Shown: positions 1 to 10,527 of the stretch, piece by piece
How the letters are laid out: each line of letters opens with the position of its first letter
Position numbering within the stretch: position 1 is the stretch's first letter
Source: Helianthus annuus
Taxonomy: Eukaryota; Streptophyta; Magnoliopsida; Asterales; Asteraceae
Assembly (NCBI RefSeq): GCF_002127325.2
Contig: NC_035434.2
Location: forward strand, 81,222,664-81,286,663
Length of the DNA: 64,000 nucleotides
Direction: 5' to 3'
Program-made: the position numbers and the translations under genes
The notes under the pieces: model-generated
What the model was told of the DNA's origin: nothing
Database searches by the model: none
What the model saw: the letters and a program-made list of their open reading frames with translations, nothing else

Positions 1-510
1 TAATGATTGGCATGATAAAATTCCATTCGTCGCTTAATTTGGATCGTTTTTGCGTTCGTTACAACTCCCATCGTAATTAACCGAACAACGCAACCGTACG
101 ACCAAACGAACCGACATCCGAGATGTTTTTGAGCATATCTTAAGTTCCCTATACTTTAACTTCATTTTAGAGCCTTGAAATGAGGTTAACAGGGCTTAAA
201 CGTGCCAAAAATGCATCAAAATGCATGTTTTTCAAGTGCAGGGACCTGTTTTGACATTTCTGCCAAAGTTGTTAGGCCTGGGGCGTAAGCCTTGATCAAT
301 TCTTACGCGGCCGGCGAGAGCACATCAGACAGAAACTTCATTTTCAGCATTCTGGTCATATTTCAGGGGTTTTAATGCAAAATTCTCAATACCTTGGGAT
401 GAAAATTGATGGTTTTTAGCATCCCATTGTATTCAAATACCTTGGGCCCAAGTGTAAGGCTAAGATTCAAGCTCGTTTTTCGATGAACGATCCTAACGGT
501 TCTTGGTTTT

Positions 511-522
511 CTATAAATACCC
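511..522 (+). promoter_or_regulatory. TATA box of LTR X
   Basis: CTATAAATACC is followed by a C/T-rich start region. The same box recurs at the matching place in element 1 (3908) and LTR Y (26114), so it is the probable LTR promoter. Transcription would start about 30 bases downstream, which makes most of the LTR transcribed. Confidence 0.5.
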
Positions 523-1885
523 ACCTCCCCTCATTCCATTCTTCACACCTTGATCTGATTTGTTTTCTAAGTTGGGGTTCTAACACTCCATACCTGAGAA
601 TAATTGGATCAAACTTCCATTCTTGGACCTCTTGTATGTATTCTTTCGTTCTTTTTCGCGTTTTTAGCGTGAAAGTCAAACAAGTGTTTGACTTTCAGCT
701 TTGACCAGTTTATGGTCAACACGAATTTCGTTGAACTTCGCAACGTGAGCGTAATCACGATGGTTGTAGTCCCTTGTGACTATACCTACTGATTACCACG
801 TTGATTAGGCGTAGTGACGAGTCGTAGTTTCGGCCAAAATGCGTATTCATGCGTATTTTGTAACCAAACTACCCTTTGGGTATCAAGACCCTTTATTTTG
901 ATACCAAACGTGTTTTCAGACTTCGTTGAACATGTTTTAACATGTTTAGCTCGTCACTTTTAGATTTGTGCTTAAATAGGGTCGTAAGTTAAGCGATCTA
1001 ATCGATCGCTTAGACTTACGAACCCGACACGTTTGGCCGATCATTAGGATCCGACCAAACACATTATGTGACCATAGTTATATAGGGAATAACCTTCTGA
1101 GGTTATACCTTATGGTCACTTCGTTTAGTTTGTTGTATGATAGGTAGTTTATATGCCTTAGGAAAATGACCAAAATACCCTTTTTCGCATAATTTCATTT
1201 TAAGCATATGTAACACATGTTTTGACATCTAAACTGATTATATAACATAATTAGATATGCTAAGGCATATAATACTTGTCATAGGACTAGTTAGGCGTCT
1301 CAAACGCGCTTTCGCGCGAACGACGCGTTAAAGTGGCGTAAGCTACCTTAACGGGTCGTGATGGGTCGTAAGCACTTAGGATAGGTTTCGATTTAGAATG
1401 TAGGCTTTGTTAAACCATATCACATGAGTTCCAACACTCATTTGGTTTACAAGTCCTCATTCTACCCGATCTTCCGATTTAGGTGTCGATTCCTTAACAT
1501 AATGTCTGTTACCCTAGGAACCGCTTCAACACTTGAACTCTTGATCTTTTGAGCTTTGTTATACCCTTTGAACCGGGACTATACGCAACCCCAGGTGAGT
1601 ACATAGTTCCCCTCTTTTACTGTTTTCAAATGTTTTGGGGTGATTCATATGTGTAATCGATCTGTTTTCAAAATGTATGGCATATGTGTGTGCACTAAGT
1701 GCTTTTATGTGTATTATTCCGATTATGCAAATGTAATATTTTATCCTTATGTGATCTACCTATCTCCATAGTTAGATTCATGTTAGGTATTTGAAGTACA
1801 GTCTTAGATCTTCCTATCTTCATAGTAAGGTTTTTAAGAAGTACTTTACAACTCGACAGTTGGTTGGTTTTTGTGTAGACTGTTG

Positions 1886-2001
1886 GTGATTTAGATAACG
1901 AAACTAGATAATACAATAATCACATGGTGGATACGCCGCTGGTACTTCCTATATATAAGTGTGCTTATTGTATTACCTTTCGTGGCGTTATCCCGAATCA
2001 C
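1886..2001 (+). other. Conserved three-part hairpin, copy 1 (LTR X)
   Basis: The outer stem GTGATTTAGATAACG pairs with CGTTATCCCGAATCAC. An inner stem near ATAATACAATAATCAC pairs with the stretch around 1960-1976. The loop holds GGTGGATACGCC and ACTTCCTATATATAAGT. The same design recurs at 2336, 6078, 19271 and 55588 with different stem sequences. Confidence 0.6.
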
Positions 2002-2045
2002 CATTAGGATTTCGGATTGTTTTGATTCAATAATTCAATGTGACA

Positions 2046-2305
2046 GAACCCGAATCCTTATAGCATCTATCTATTTTCATAGGTTGATTTTTGTAGGATG
2101 TTTAAAGTACTGACACTAGAATCCTTTATTGGATTTATTGTGTGCTTTAATGCGTGTCAAGTTAGACAATGTTATGAGAACCCAGAATCCTTGTAGTATC
2201 TATCTATATTCATAGTTAGACGTATATGGGATGTTTAAAGTACTGATATTGAAATCCTTTATTGGATTCATTGTGTGCTTTAATGCGTGTTTACAAGTTG
2301 GTACA
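2046..2305 (+). repeat. Two tandem units of about 132 bp in LTR X
   Basis: GAACCCGAATCCTTATAGC at 2046 is repeated as GAACCCAGAATCCTTGTAG at 2178. The following CTATCTAT...CATAG, AAAGTACTGA and AATCCTTTATTGGATT blocks are all repeated. With flanking hairpins at 1886 and 2336, this part of the LTR has grown by local duplication. Confidence 0.7.
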
Positions 2306-2335
2306 AGTTGACAATTTATGTGTTATGTGGTAGTT

Positions 2336-2450
2336 GTGATTTAGATAACGAAACGGGTATAATAAAATAAGAACAAGGTGGATACGCTGTTGGTACTTCC
2401 TATATATAAGTGTTCTTATTTTATTATTCTTGTAGCGTTATCTGGATCAC
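2336..2450 (+). other. Conserved three-part hairpin, copy 2 (LTR X)
   Basis: The outer stem GTGATTTAGATAACG pairs with CGTTATCTGGATCAC (13 of 15). The inner stem ATAATAAAATAAGAAC (2359-2374) pairs perfectly with 2412-2427. The loop has GGTGGATACGCTG and ACTTCCTATATATAAGT. It is the best-paired copy in the window. Confidence 0.7.
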
Positions 2451-3907
2451 TTTAGGATTTTGTGTACAATTGTTTCAATGTTCATTATAAAAATCTTTGT
2501 AGATTCTCCCACATTTTTATGTGTTAGATTCTTAGAAAGATATCTGAAGTATTATCATGACTCATTGATTTGATTTATATAATACTTATATAAGTTTCAA
2601 TTTATTTCAAAACAGTTATTATTAATCCTTGATTGGATTCCTAATAACACATTGTCAAGTTTTTACAATGGTTTAATCAAGATTTCAATATAAGGCATAA
2701 AATGACTTAGTAAATATCATATTGCCATATACAAACCTATTTTGTCACGATTTTTCACAATTAAGGATTAATACCAAATGTTTTGACATTTATTTGGCTA
2801 ATCAAACCTATGTATTCGCCGGCATTTTTATGTTGATTGTTTTTGTAACATTTGTGCTTGTAATCATTATGAACAGTTCAATTATCAATAAAACAATGTT
2901 ATTTTATCCCAATGTTTGTTTGGTTGTGTTTTACATTTTTCATGTTTTGACTTTTGCTCAATTTCAAACTCTACATCGCTTTCTGGAGAGTTATACGCTA
3001 ACTGGTGCTTAAACGTGCTCAGTTTAATGCGACAAATACTCCGGAACATCAACATATACTCAACATACCTAAAATAACCTTTACATAACTTAAAAATAAG
3101 TTTTGAAGGCTTTGGTATGGCAAAAACAAGTTAATTCGCTTAAAGGGACTAAACTTGACAAACTGCGAAAGTATGCCAATTTGAACTATAACGAACATTC
3201 CGGAACATGTGCATAAGTTAAACATACCATAAATATCCTTTACATAGCTAAGAAATGGGCTTTGAGGGGTTTGGTATGCTAAAATAAACTATTGGATCAT
3301 TCAGGGGCTAAAAGTGTCAAAAAGTGCACAAGTTTGCACTTTCGCGCATAACTTACGTTCTGAATACATCCGGACATCCAAAAATTTATGTAAGCATCCT
3401 TATATTATGCCTTAGTGTATGGCATGAGAAAAATCCATTCGTCGCGCAATTTGGATCGTCTTTCGCGCTTATGCGCATTCCGTCGTAATTAACCGAACAT
3501 CGCGACCGTACGGCCAAACGAATCGACATCCGGGATATTTTTGAGCACATTTTAAGTTCCCTATACTTTAACATCATTTTAGAGCTTTCAAATGGGGTTA
3601 ACGGGGCTTAAACGTGTCAAAAATGCATCAAATACCAAGTTTTGGAGCTACAGGGACCAAAACTGTAAATTTGCCAAACTAAGGGCTTACGGACCGTAAG
3701 CCATAACCCATACCGTCTGTAAGGAGTCCCCAGTACAGCAGATTCATTGAATCCACTTGCAGTTAGCCTTTCTTTTGTTCAAGGGGCAATGCCCTTTCAC
3801 CCAATCAAGAGCCAAGGGCCATTTTCAGTAACCACAACATTTTGACAAGTGGACGCTTAGGATCGTGGCACGAAAATCAAGAAACGATCCTAACGGCTTT
3901 GCCTTTC

Positions 3908-3917
3908 CTATAAATAC
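3908..3917 (+). promoter_or_regulatory. TATA box of element 1 LTR
   Basis: CTATAAATAC precedes a C-run. The 3' LTR copy, near 15403, reads CTATAAATCC with an altered end. The transcript would start near 3945, so the region up to AATAAA at about 6626 would be R, an unusually long repeat region. Confidence 0.5.
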
Positions 3918-4989
3918 CCCCCCCCATTTTGCTAAAAACTCACACAATCTGATCTAAAGGCTCTAAGTTGGAACCATTGTTTCATACCTGAGCCATTTTT
4001 GATCTAGATTAGCATTCGGGGACCCTCCGTAAGTATTCTTTCGTTCTTTTATTCGCTTTTCGAGTCCGAAAGTCAACGTTTTTTTGACTTTCTGCATTGA
4101 CCAGCCTATGGTCAACCCGAAGTTCATTAGAACTTCATAACGTGAGCGTGATCACGATGGTTATAGTCCGTAGTGACTATACCTACTGATTACCACGTTA
4201 TCTAGGCTTAGTGACGAGTCGTAGTTTCGGCCAAAATGTGCATTCTTGCATATTTTGTAACCAAACTACTCGTGAGCATCAAAGCCGTTTGTTTTGATGC
4301 CAAAACTGTTTTCTAATCTTAGTTAAGCATGTTCTAACATGCTTAGCTCGTCACTTTTAGTATAGTGCTTATATAGGGTCGTAAGGTAAGCGATCTAAAC
4401 CATCGCTTATACTTTCGAACCCAACCCATTTGGTCGATCATTAGGATCCGACCAAACACATTAGGTGACCATAGCTATAACCTTCCGAGGTTATACCTTG
4501 TGGTCGCGATGTTAGGCGTTCCGAACGCGTTCTACGCGAACAACGCGTTAGGGTAGCATAAGCTACCTAAACGGGTCGTAATGGGTCGCAAGCACTTAGG
4601 TTAGGTTTCATTTTTGTATGTAGGCTTTGTTAAACCATATTACACAAGTCTCCATACTCGTTTGGTTTACGAACCCGCATACTATCTGATCCTTCCGATT
4701 TGGTCCGGTATATTAACATAGCTACCTATTAGGTGCCGTTTGATATCCCGTGATCTTTAGCATTATCTGGTTATTATACAAGAACTTCAAAGCAATCTTA
4801 GGTGAGTACATTGAACCCCTCTTTTACTGTTTTCTAAACTGTTTTGGGGTGAAACACATGTGCCTATCTGTTACTTTCATGCTTTCCATGTTTTCACATC
4901 ATATGCCTGCTATGTTGTTAGTACATTATAGTACACGATTTCATTACATTTCATGCTATGTATGCCCATTGTGTGCGTACTTAGTACAT

Positions 4990-5510
4990 TGATTTACATT
5001 ACATTTCTGTTGCATATGTTTACTCAGCATATGGACACATTGATTTACATGAACATTCCTGTTGCATATGTTTACTCATCATATGGACACATTGATTTAC
5101 ATTACATTTCTGTTGCATATGTTTACTCAGCATATGGACACATTGATTTACATGAACATTTCTGTTGCATATGTTTACTCAGCATATGGACACATTGATT
5201 TACATGAACATTTCTGTTGCATATGTTTACTCAGCATATGGACACATTGATTTACATGAACATTTCTGTTGCATATGTTTACTCAGCATATGGACACATT
5301 GATTTACATGAACATTTCTGTTGCATATGTTTACTCAGCATATGGAAAAATTGATTTACATAAACATTTTTGTTGCATATGTTTACTCAGCATATGGACA
5401 CATTGATTTACATGAACATTTCTGTTGCATATGTTTACTCAGCATATGGACACATTGATTTACATGAACATTTCTGCTTCGTATGTTTACTTAGCATACT
5501 TAGTACAATT
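4990..5510 (+). repeat. Tandem array, 52-bp unit, about 9.5 copies (5' LTR)
   Basis: The unit contains TTGCATATGTTTACTCAGCA followed by TATGGACACATTGATTTACATGAA in two contiguous parts. Some units end ATTA instead of ATGAA and are 51 bp. Each unit has two CATATG hexamers. The open frames through it reflect a period that hides stops and are not taken as genes. The 3' LTR has the same number of units (16485-17005). Confidence 0.9.
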
Positions 5511-6077
5511 GTTTACATCACATGCCTTCATTTTGTTATGACATTTGGTTTGTTTAACATGGGACAATACATTCATTAACATTAGCTACGCCGTTCCTTA
5601 GTAGGTAGTGGTACCATAGGAATTGACAACTCCCGTTCCTGAAGTCCTGGGTTTGATAAGATCGTAAGAAATGACCGAATTTGATATACATAACTTAGAT
5701 AAACCTTTAATTTGTTTAAGGGTTTATCGCCACAGTCTCAAGGCTTGGATGTATGCATATTTCACAATACCGCATAAATGTTAATATCAATAGAGCATGC
5801 ATTTTCCACAGAACATAACGTTGATTTAAACCACGTTTTACTTCAACGACTTGTTTTGTGCATTTTACATATGGTTTAAGTTGATACATTTCGCTTACCG
5901 TACATGATACATTCTGGGATGCACATTACATGATTTTCATTGAACAATAAACACGTTGACATTAACATACACATTTGGTGGTTTACATTGAACATAAACA
6001 TTTCGACATGATTTACACAATAACACTTAACATTTGGTTTATACATGAACAATTTACATGGTGGTTGGTTTGGGTAA

Positions 6078-6193
6078 ATGATCTGAGTAACGTGGCGTAT
6101 GTAATATGATACAAGCATGGCGGATACGCCGCTGGTATTTCCTATATATAAATGTTTGTATAATATTACATATCGTGGCGTTATCTAAGTCAT
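6078..6193 (+). other. Conserved three-part hairpin, copy 3 (element 1, 5' LTR)
   Basis: The outer arms are ATGATCTGAGTAACG and GCGTTATCTAAGTCAT. The inner arms are GTAATATGATACAAGCAT and ATGTTTGTATAATATTAC (16 of 18 paired). The loop has GGCG-GATA-CGCC and a TATATATAA-containing arm. The stem letters differ from the X copies but pairing is kept. Confidence 0.7.
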
Positions 6194-6679
6194 TTCAGTT
6201 TAGACACATTACATTTTACACAAATAACATATTCTTCACAAGACATTATTTTCACAAACAACTTATCTTATTTAACTCACTTTACTTGGTTACTCGTTTA
6301 ACCTTACACTTATCTATACACATCATCTTATGTTATCGTTTTTCAAATGGTTTACAAAGCAAGACAATTTACAAGGTTCATGACTGACTGTTATTAAACA
6401 TTTCCTTACTTGAATCCCATTTTCATAAAACCTTTGTATCTCACAGGCATTTTTATGCTGACGTACCTACTTTCACATGTGTTTTCAGGAGCTGTTCCAT
6501 AAGATGTTGATCACGATACTAGGGCGGACCTGTGCCTTAGAGACTAAAAATGAAGATAGAACTAGCATAATTATGTTTTGAATTCTGTACTTCCTTTTAA
6601 GACAATGTAACACTCGTGTTTGATAAATAAAATGTGACTTTAATTTCCATGGTTGTATAATAATTAATTATGTCCACAA

Positions 6680-6731
6680 CACTCCCCGACGTTTTCCGCC
6701 GCGGTTGCATGTTACACGTGGTCGGGGTGTG
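6680..6731 (+). other. Hairpin at the 3' end of the LTR
   Basis: CACTCCCCGAC (6680-6690) pairs with GTCGGGGTGTG (6721-6731), 10 of 11 positions, around a CCGCCGCGG-rich loop. It abuts the primer site. X (18374-18420), Y (19917-19970) and the 56240-56285 copy keep the stem, with G-T or shortened pairing. Confidence 0.6.
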
Positions 6732-6741
6732 ACAGAAGAGT

Positions 6742-6755
6742 TGGTATCAGAGCCA
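6742..6755 (+). promoter_or_regulatory. Primer-binding site (initiator tRNA-Met)
   Basis: TGGTATCAGAGCCA starts seven bases after the LTR end. It is complementary to the 3' end of plant initiator tRNA-Met, the usual minus-strand primer in this group. Confidence 0.9.
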
Positions 6756-7340
6756 TTGGTTATAGGGAATTAGGTTATTAGTAATGCTTTGACCTAGACT
6801 ATAACTTTCTAGGACCCTAACACAAGTTATCTTGTGTTTAGATTTTAAAACATGCACTTCACCTATCCTTAGGTGATAACTACAACGAGAATTTCGATTC
6901 CGAATCCGCTTTGAAAATTAATCATCTGTTCTAGGATGATTGATTACTAGGTTTTGAACCCTCTGTTATAAGGTTTTGAACCCCTTTGGATTCTCAAAAA
7001 TCTCGTCAAGGTTTTGGGCTTTAATAGTGTGAACACGTGCGAACTGGAAGAGTGAATGCCTGTACCCTGAGTTTTCTGTCTAAGGCTAGAGTGTTCGTAC
7101 AAATCCACATAATTGGACCAGTCACTCTTACCTGGGAACTCTTGGGGTGAGTGTTCACTTATAGGCGAGCATGTCTTCGCGATACACTAATTCTGACCCA
7201 TTTACTTTGACTAGACATTTCATGTCGCTTGTTTGCTTTGCGATGCATAACCGCCATCTTTGCTTTTGTTGATTTTGCTTCATCTCATTCTCTTCATCCA
7301 ATCATCTCACTCGTTTCATTTCATGTTTTTCTCTTCTAGA
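6756..7340 (+). other. Untranslated leader of element 1
   Basis: This stretch is non-coding. It is clearly related to the leaders at 19995-20569 and 56310-56884, mainly around CAGTCACTCTTACCTGGGAA (near 7119), which can fold with the GAGTG at about 7147. It ends TTTTCTCTTCTAG directly before the gag ATG, which also looks like a splice acceptor. Confidence 0.6.
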
Positions 7341-8610
7341 ATGCCTCCTCGACGCGACAACCAGATAGCTACTGCCGAGCTGGCAGAAATTATTGCGCAG
7401 CAGATGGCCGCTCAATTCCCAAATCTCTTTGCTCAATGGAACCAGGCCAACAACAACAACAATGGTACATGCAAATACAAGGATTTTAACTCGGCTAAGC
7501 CACTCATGTTTAGTGGTTCTGAGGGAGCAACTGGGCATCTTCAGTGGTTCGAGAGCATCGAGAACACTTTCCGGCATGTGCAGTGTCCTGACAATCGCAA
7601 GGTCAAGTTTTCTTCGAGTGTGTTTTAGAAGAGGGCTCTTACGTGGTGGAACGGGGTTATGAGAGATCAAGGTGCAGAAGTTGCTCTAGCTCAGACATGG
7701 GCTGAACTGAGAGCTCTTATGATGAGGGAGTTTTGTCCTCGTCATGAACAACGAGCGTTGGAGAAAGAATTTGATGTTTTGAAGCAAGATAGTGGCGAGC
7801 ACAGGGCTTATACTGATAGGTTTGAGGAGTTGAGTCTGCTTTGCCCGACTATGGTTACCCCACTCGATAAGGCTATCGAAAGGTACATCGACGGCCTGCC
7901 TAACTCGGTACAAGACATCCTTACTGGTAGCAACCCTACCACACTCCGTCAGGCGATCGAGTTATCAGCGATGTTGACTGAGTCGCAGATTCGAAAGAAT
8001 AAGTTACACAGGAAGGGTGACAAGGGCAAGAAGCAGTCGGCTGACAAAGAAGATAGCAAGAAAGGTCAAAACAAGAATGGAAAGGAGTCTGGTTCATCAA
8101 AAAGGGCAAAGAAGCGTAAGGCTTCCCAAAACTATGCTGTCACTGCCCAAGCGAACCAGGCAGCTCCCAACCAGCCTCCAGCAAAGAAGCCCTATTCAGG
8201 AAGTGCACCTTTGTGCAATCAATGCAACAGTCACCATCAGCCGCAACATCAGTGCCGTTTCTGTACAAACTGTGGGAAGTCAGGTCATCTTGCCGATGTT
8301 TATCGGTTTGCTCAGAATCGCGCAGTTCAGAACCCTGCTCAACAATTTGCTCAGCCTCTTGCTCAGCAACAGGGTCAGGCTGCACGACCACAATACCCAC
8401 CAGGTGCTTGTTATAACTGTGGGGATCTGACCCACTACAGAAATCGGTGTCCAAGGCTAGCCAACCAGAACTAGAATGCAAACCAAAATCAGGCTCAGGC
8501 TCGAGGTCGAGTCTTCAACATGAATTCACAAGAAGCACAAGCAGACAATGAAGTGGTGAACGGTACCTTCTTTATTAATAATCAGCCAGCATCTGTTCTT
8601 TTTGATTCGG
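7341..8610 (+). pseudogene. gag region of element 1 (broken)
   Basis: The frame starts MPPRRD, as in the related copies at 20570 and 56885, which fixes the start. The middle holds the retrotransposon gag core, including ALTWWNGV. A basic linker and zinc-knuckle region follow. The first knuckle (CTNCGKSGHLADVY) has tyrosine where the last cysteine should be. The second (CYNCGDLTHYRNRC) is a normal CCHC. Gag would form the particle shell and bind element RNA. The frame has a stop at 7626-7628 (TAG where relatives have GAG) and another at 8472-8474 after the second knuckle. Near 8613 one base is missing relative to the copy at 21750, which throws out the protease frame. In this lineage gag and pol are normally one reading frame, so these are losses and not natural ends. 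Confidence 0.9.
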
Positions 8611-10527
8611 GTGCGACAAGAGCTTTGTGTCATTGTCTTTTGAGACAATGCTTCGCGTGTCTAGAACGAAACTAGGTAAACCTTTGACAGTAGAGGTTGC
8701 CAGTGGTGGACCCATTGTTCTTAATTCTGTTCTATGCAACTGCCAGTTAAACCTTAACGACCATATTTTTCCTATTGACCTCCCGCCAATGCAACTTGGA
8801 AGCTTCGACGTTATAGTGGGTATGGATTGGTTATCTAAGCATCGCGCAGAGATAGTTTGTTCTGAGAAGATTGTTCGTGTGCCGCTGTCGACAGGCGAGA
8901 TCCTACAGGTTCGTGGTGAGAAGCCTGCCGGTGGTCTCAAACTCATGTCTTGTTTTATAGCTCGGAAATATCTGCGAAAGCACTATGTGGCTTTCTTAGC
9001 ACATGTTACAGCAGATAAAGGCAAGGGTAAGTCTATTTCAGATATTCCTGTCGTTCGGGATTATTCTGAAGTTTTCCCTGAAGAGTTACCTGGTCTACCT
9101 CCAGCACGCCAAGTCGAGTTCCGTATTGATCTCGTACCTGGTGCAAATCCCATTGCCAGAGATCCATATCGTCTTGCACCGTCCGAGATGCAAGAGTTGT
9201 CTAAGCAGCTTCAGGAGCTCTCCGAAAAAGGTTTTATCCGTCCTAGCTTTTCACCTTGGGGTGCTCCCGTTCTTTTTGTAAAGAAGAAGGATGGATCTTT
9301 CAGGATGTGTATCGATTATCGTGAGCTTAACAAGCTCACCATCAAGAATCGATATCCCCTACCTCGCATTGATGATCTCTTTGATCAATTGCAAGGCGCT
9401 TCTTACTTTTCAAAGATTGATCTGTGATCTGGATATCATCAACTCCGTGTGCATGAAGAAGATATTCCCAAGACGGCGTTCCGTACTCGCTATGGACATT
9501 ATGAGTTCACAGTCATGCCGTTCGGTTGGACTAATGCTCCTGCTGTTTTCATGGACTTAATGAATAAGGTCTGCAAACCTTATTTGGATAAGTTCATCAT
9601 CGTGTTCATTGATGACATATTAATATATTCTAAGACGCGAGCTGACCATGAACAACATCTCCGTCTTACTTTGGAACTCCTAAAGAAAGAGCAACTTTTC
9701 GCCAAATTCTCCTAGTATGAATTTTGGCTTAAAGAAGTTCAATTCTTAGGACACATTGTCAACGAACAAGGTATTCATGTAGATCCCTCCAAGATCAGTG
9801 CGATTAAGGATTGGGATACGCCAACTACTCCTACTGAGGTTCGTTCTTTTCTTGGTCTAGCGGGTTATTATCGTCGTTTCATAGAGAATTTCTCAAAGAT
9901 GGCAGTTCCTCTAACTGCTCTAACTCAGAAGAACAAGTCATTTGACTGGGGAGTCAAACAAGAGGAAGCGTTTCTGACTTTGAAACAAAAGCTTTGCGAC
10001 GCGCCTGTCCTAACATTGCCTGAGGGCAATGATGATTTCGTCGTTTATTGCGACGCATCTAAATTAGGTCTTGGCTGCGTCCTGATGCAAAGAAACAAAG
10101 TCATAGCATACGCATCAAGGCAATTGAAGATACATGAGAAAAACTACACCACTCATGATCTTGTGTTGGGTGCAGTTATCTTCGCTCTCAAAATCTGGAG
10201 ACACTATTTGTACGGTACAAAATGTGTGGTTTTCACGGACCACAAAAGTCTTCAACATATCTTTAATCAAAAGGAACTCAACATGAGGCAAAGACGTTCG
10301 GTTGAACTTCTAAACGACTACGACTGCGAGATTCGCTACCATCCCGGTAAGGCGAATGTCGTAGCCGATGCATTGAGTCGCAAGGAACGTACTAAGCTTC
10401 ATTGTGTTCGTGTCCAATCTGTTATTCAAACCGATATCCAAGCCCGTATTTCTCAGGCTCAACAAGCTTGTGTTTCACAAGGCTTGATGGATAAGGAATT
10501 TCCTTATCACATAACTCCTGCTCTAGA
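8560..10527 (+). pseudogene. Protease, reverse transcriptase and RNase H of element 1 (broken)
   Basis: The aspartic protease motif FDSGAT sits near 8600, just before the missing base. The frame from 8627 then carries the rest of protease and a linker ([10 protein letters not shown]). RT follows, with [25 protein letters not shown] (first catalytic Asp) and IVFIDDIL (the catalytic Asp pair). RNase H follows, with [12 protein letters not shown] and FTDHKSLQH. These enzymes make and mature the cDNA in the particle. Stops interrupt the frame at 9425-9427 (TGA, where the relative at 22563 has CGT) and 9713-9715 (TAG for AAG). The catalytic residues visible to me are intact. The frame runs into LTR S at 10528, which adds a false tail ending at 10564. 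Confidence 0.93.

Larger units (their letters stand above)
1..2843 (+). mobile_element. LTR 'X', left part (gypsy-type LTR, start outside the window)
   Basis: This is the body of a long gypsy LTR. It resembles the LTR of element 1 (3404 onward) and LTR Y stretch by stretch. A TATA-like CTATAAATACC lies near 510-520. The LTR is cut at 2843 by element 1 and resumes at 18209, ending GGGTGTTACA at 18425. It could be a solo LTR or the 3' LTR of an element lying to the left. No coding frame of note is present. Confidence 0.8.
4802..6488 (+). other. Predicted intron inside the 5' LTR of element 1
   Basis: The donor TTAG|GTGAGTACAT is at 4801/4802. The branch-like GCTGAC lies near 6460 and the acceptor TGTGTTTTCAG| ends at 6488, giving 1687 bp. 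The 3' LTR has the same layout (16297-17957) with a slightly better donor, CTCAG|GTGAGT. The intron contains both the 52-bp array and the hairpin. Splicing is inferred, not shown. Confidence 0.5.
2844..6734 (+). repeat. 5' LTR of element 1 (3891 bp)
   Basis: It matches 14340-18203 along its whole length. In order it holds a TATA box (3908), a splice-donor-like site (4802), a 52-bp tandem array (4990-5510), a structured hairpin (6078-6193), an acceptor-like site (6488), AATAAA (about 6626) and a terminal hairpin (6680-6731). Confidence 0.93.

Noticed and set aside
1886..2450. Hammerhead or other known self-cleaving ribozyme in the LTR hairpins
   Set aside because: I looked for CTGATGA with GAAA in the junction and found neither on either strand of the hairpins. 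The three-way layout alone is not enough.
4990..5510. CRISPR-like regular repeat
   Set aside because: Units are contiguous with no spacers, and this is plant DNA.
4953..5579. Open frames repeating HMFTQHMDTLIYMN-like peptides
   Set aside because: They run through the 52-bp LTR array in several frames. A period that hides stops gives frames by chance. There is no protein-like composition beyond the repeat.
7302..7913. Long frames opposite gag (7302-7670, 7686-7913 and similar in Y)
   Set aside because: They are shadows of the gag strand, with no family resemblance and no conserved start.
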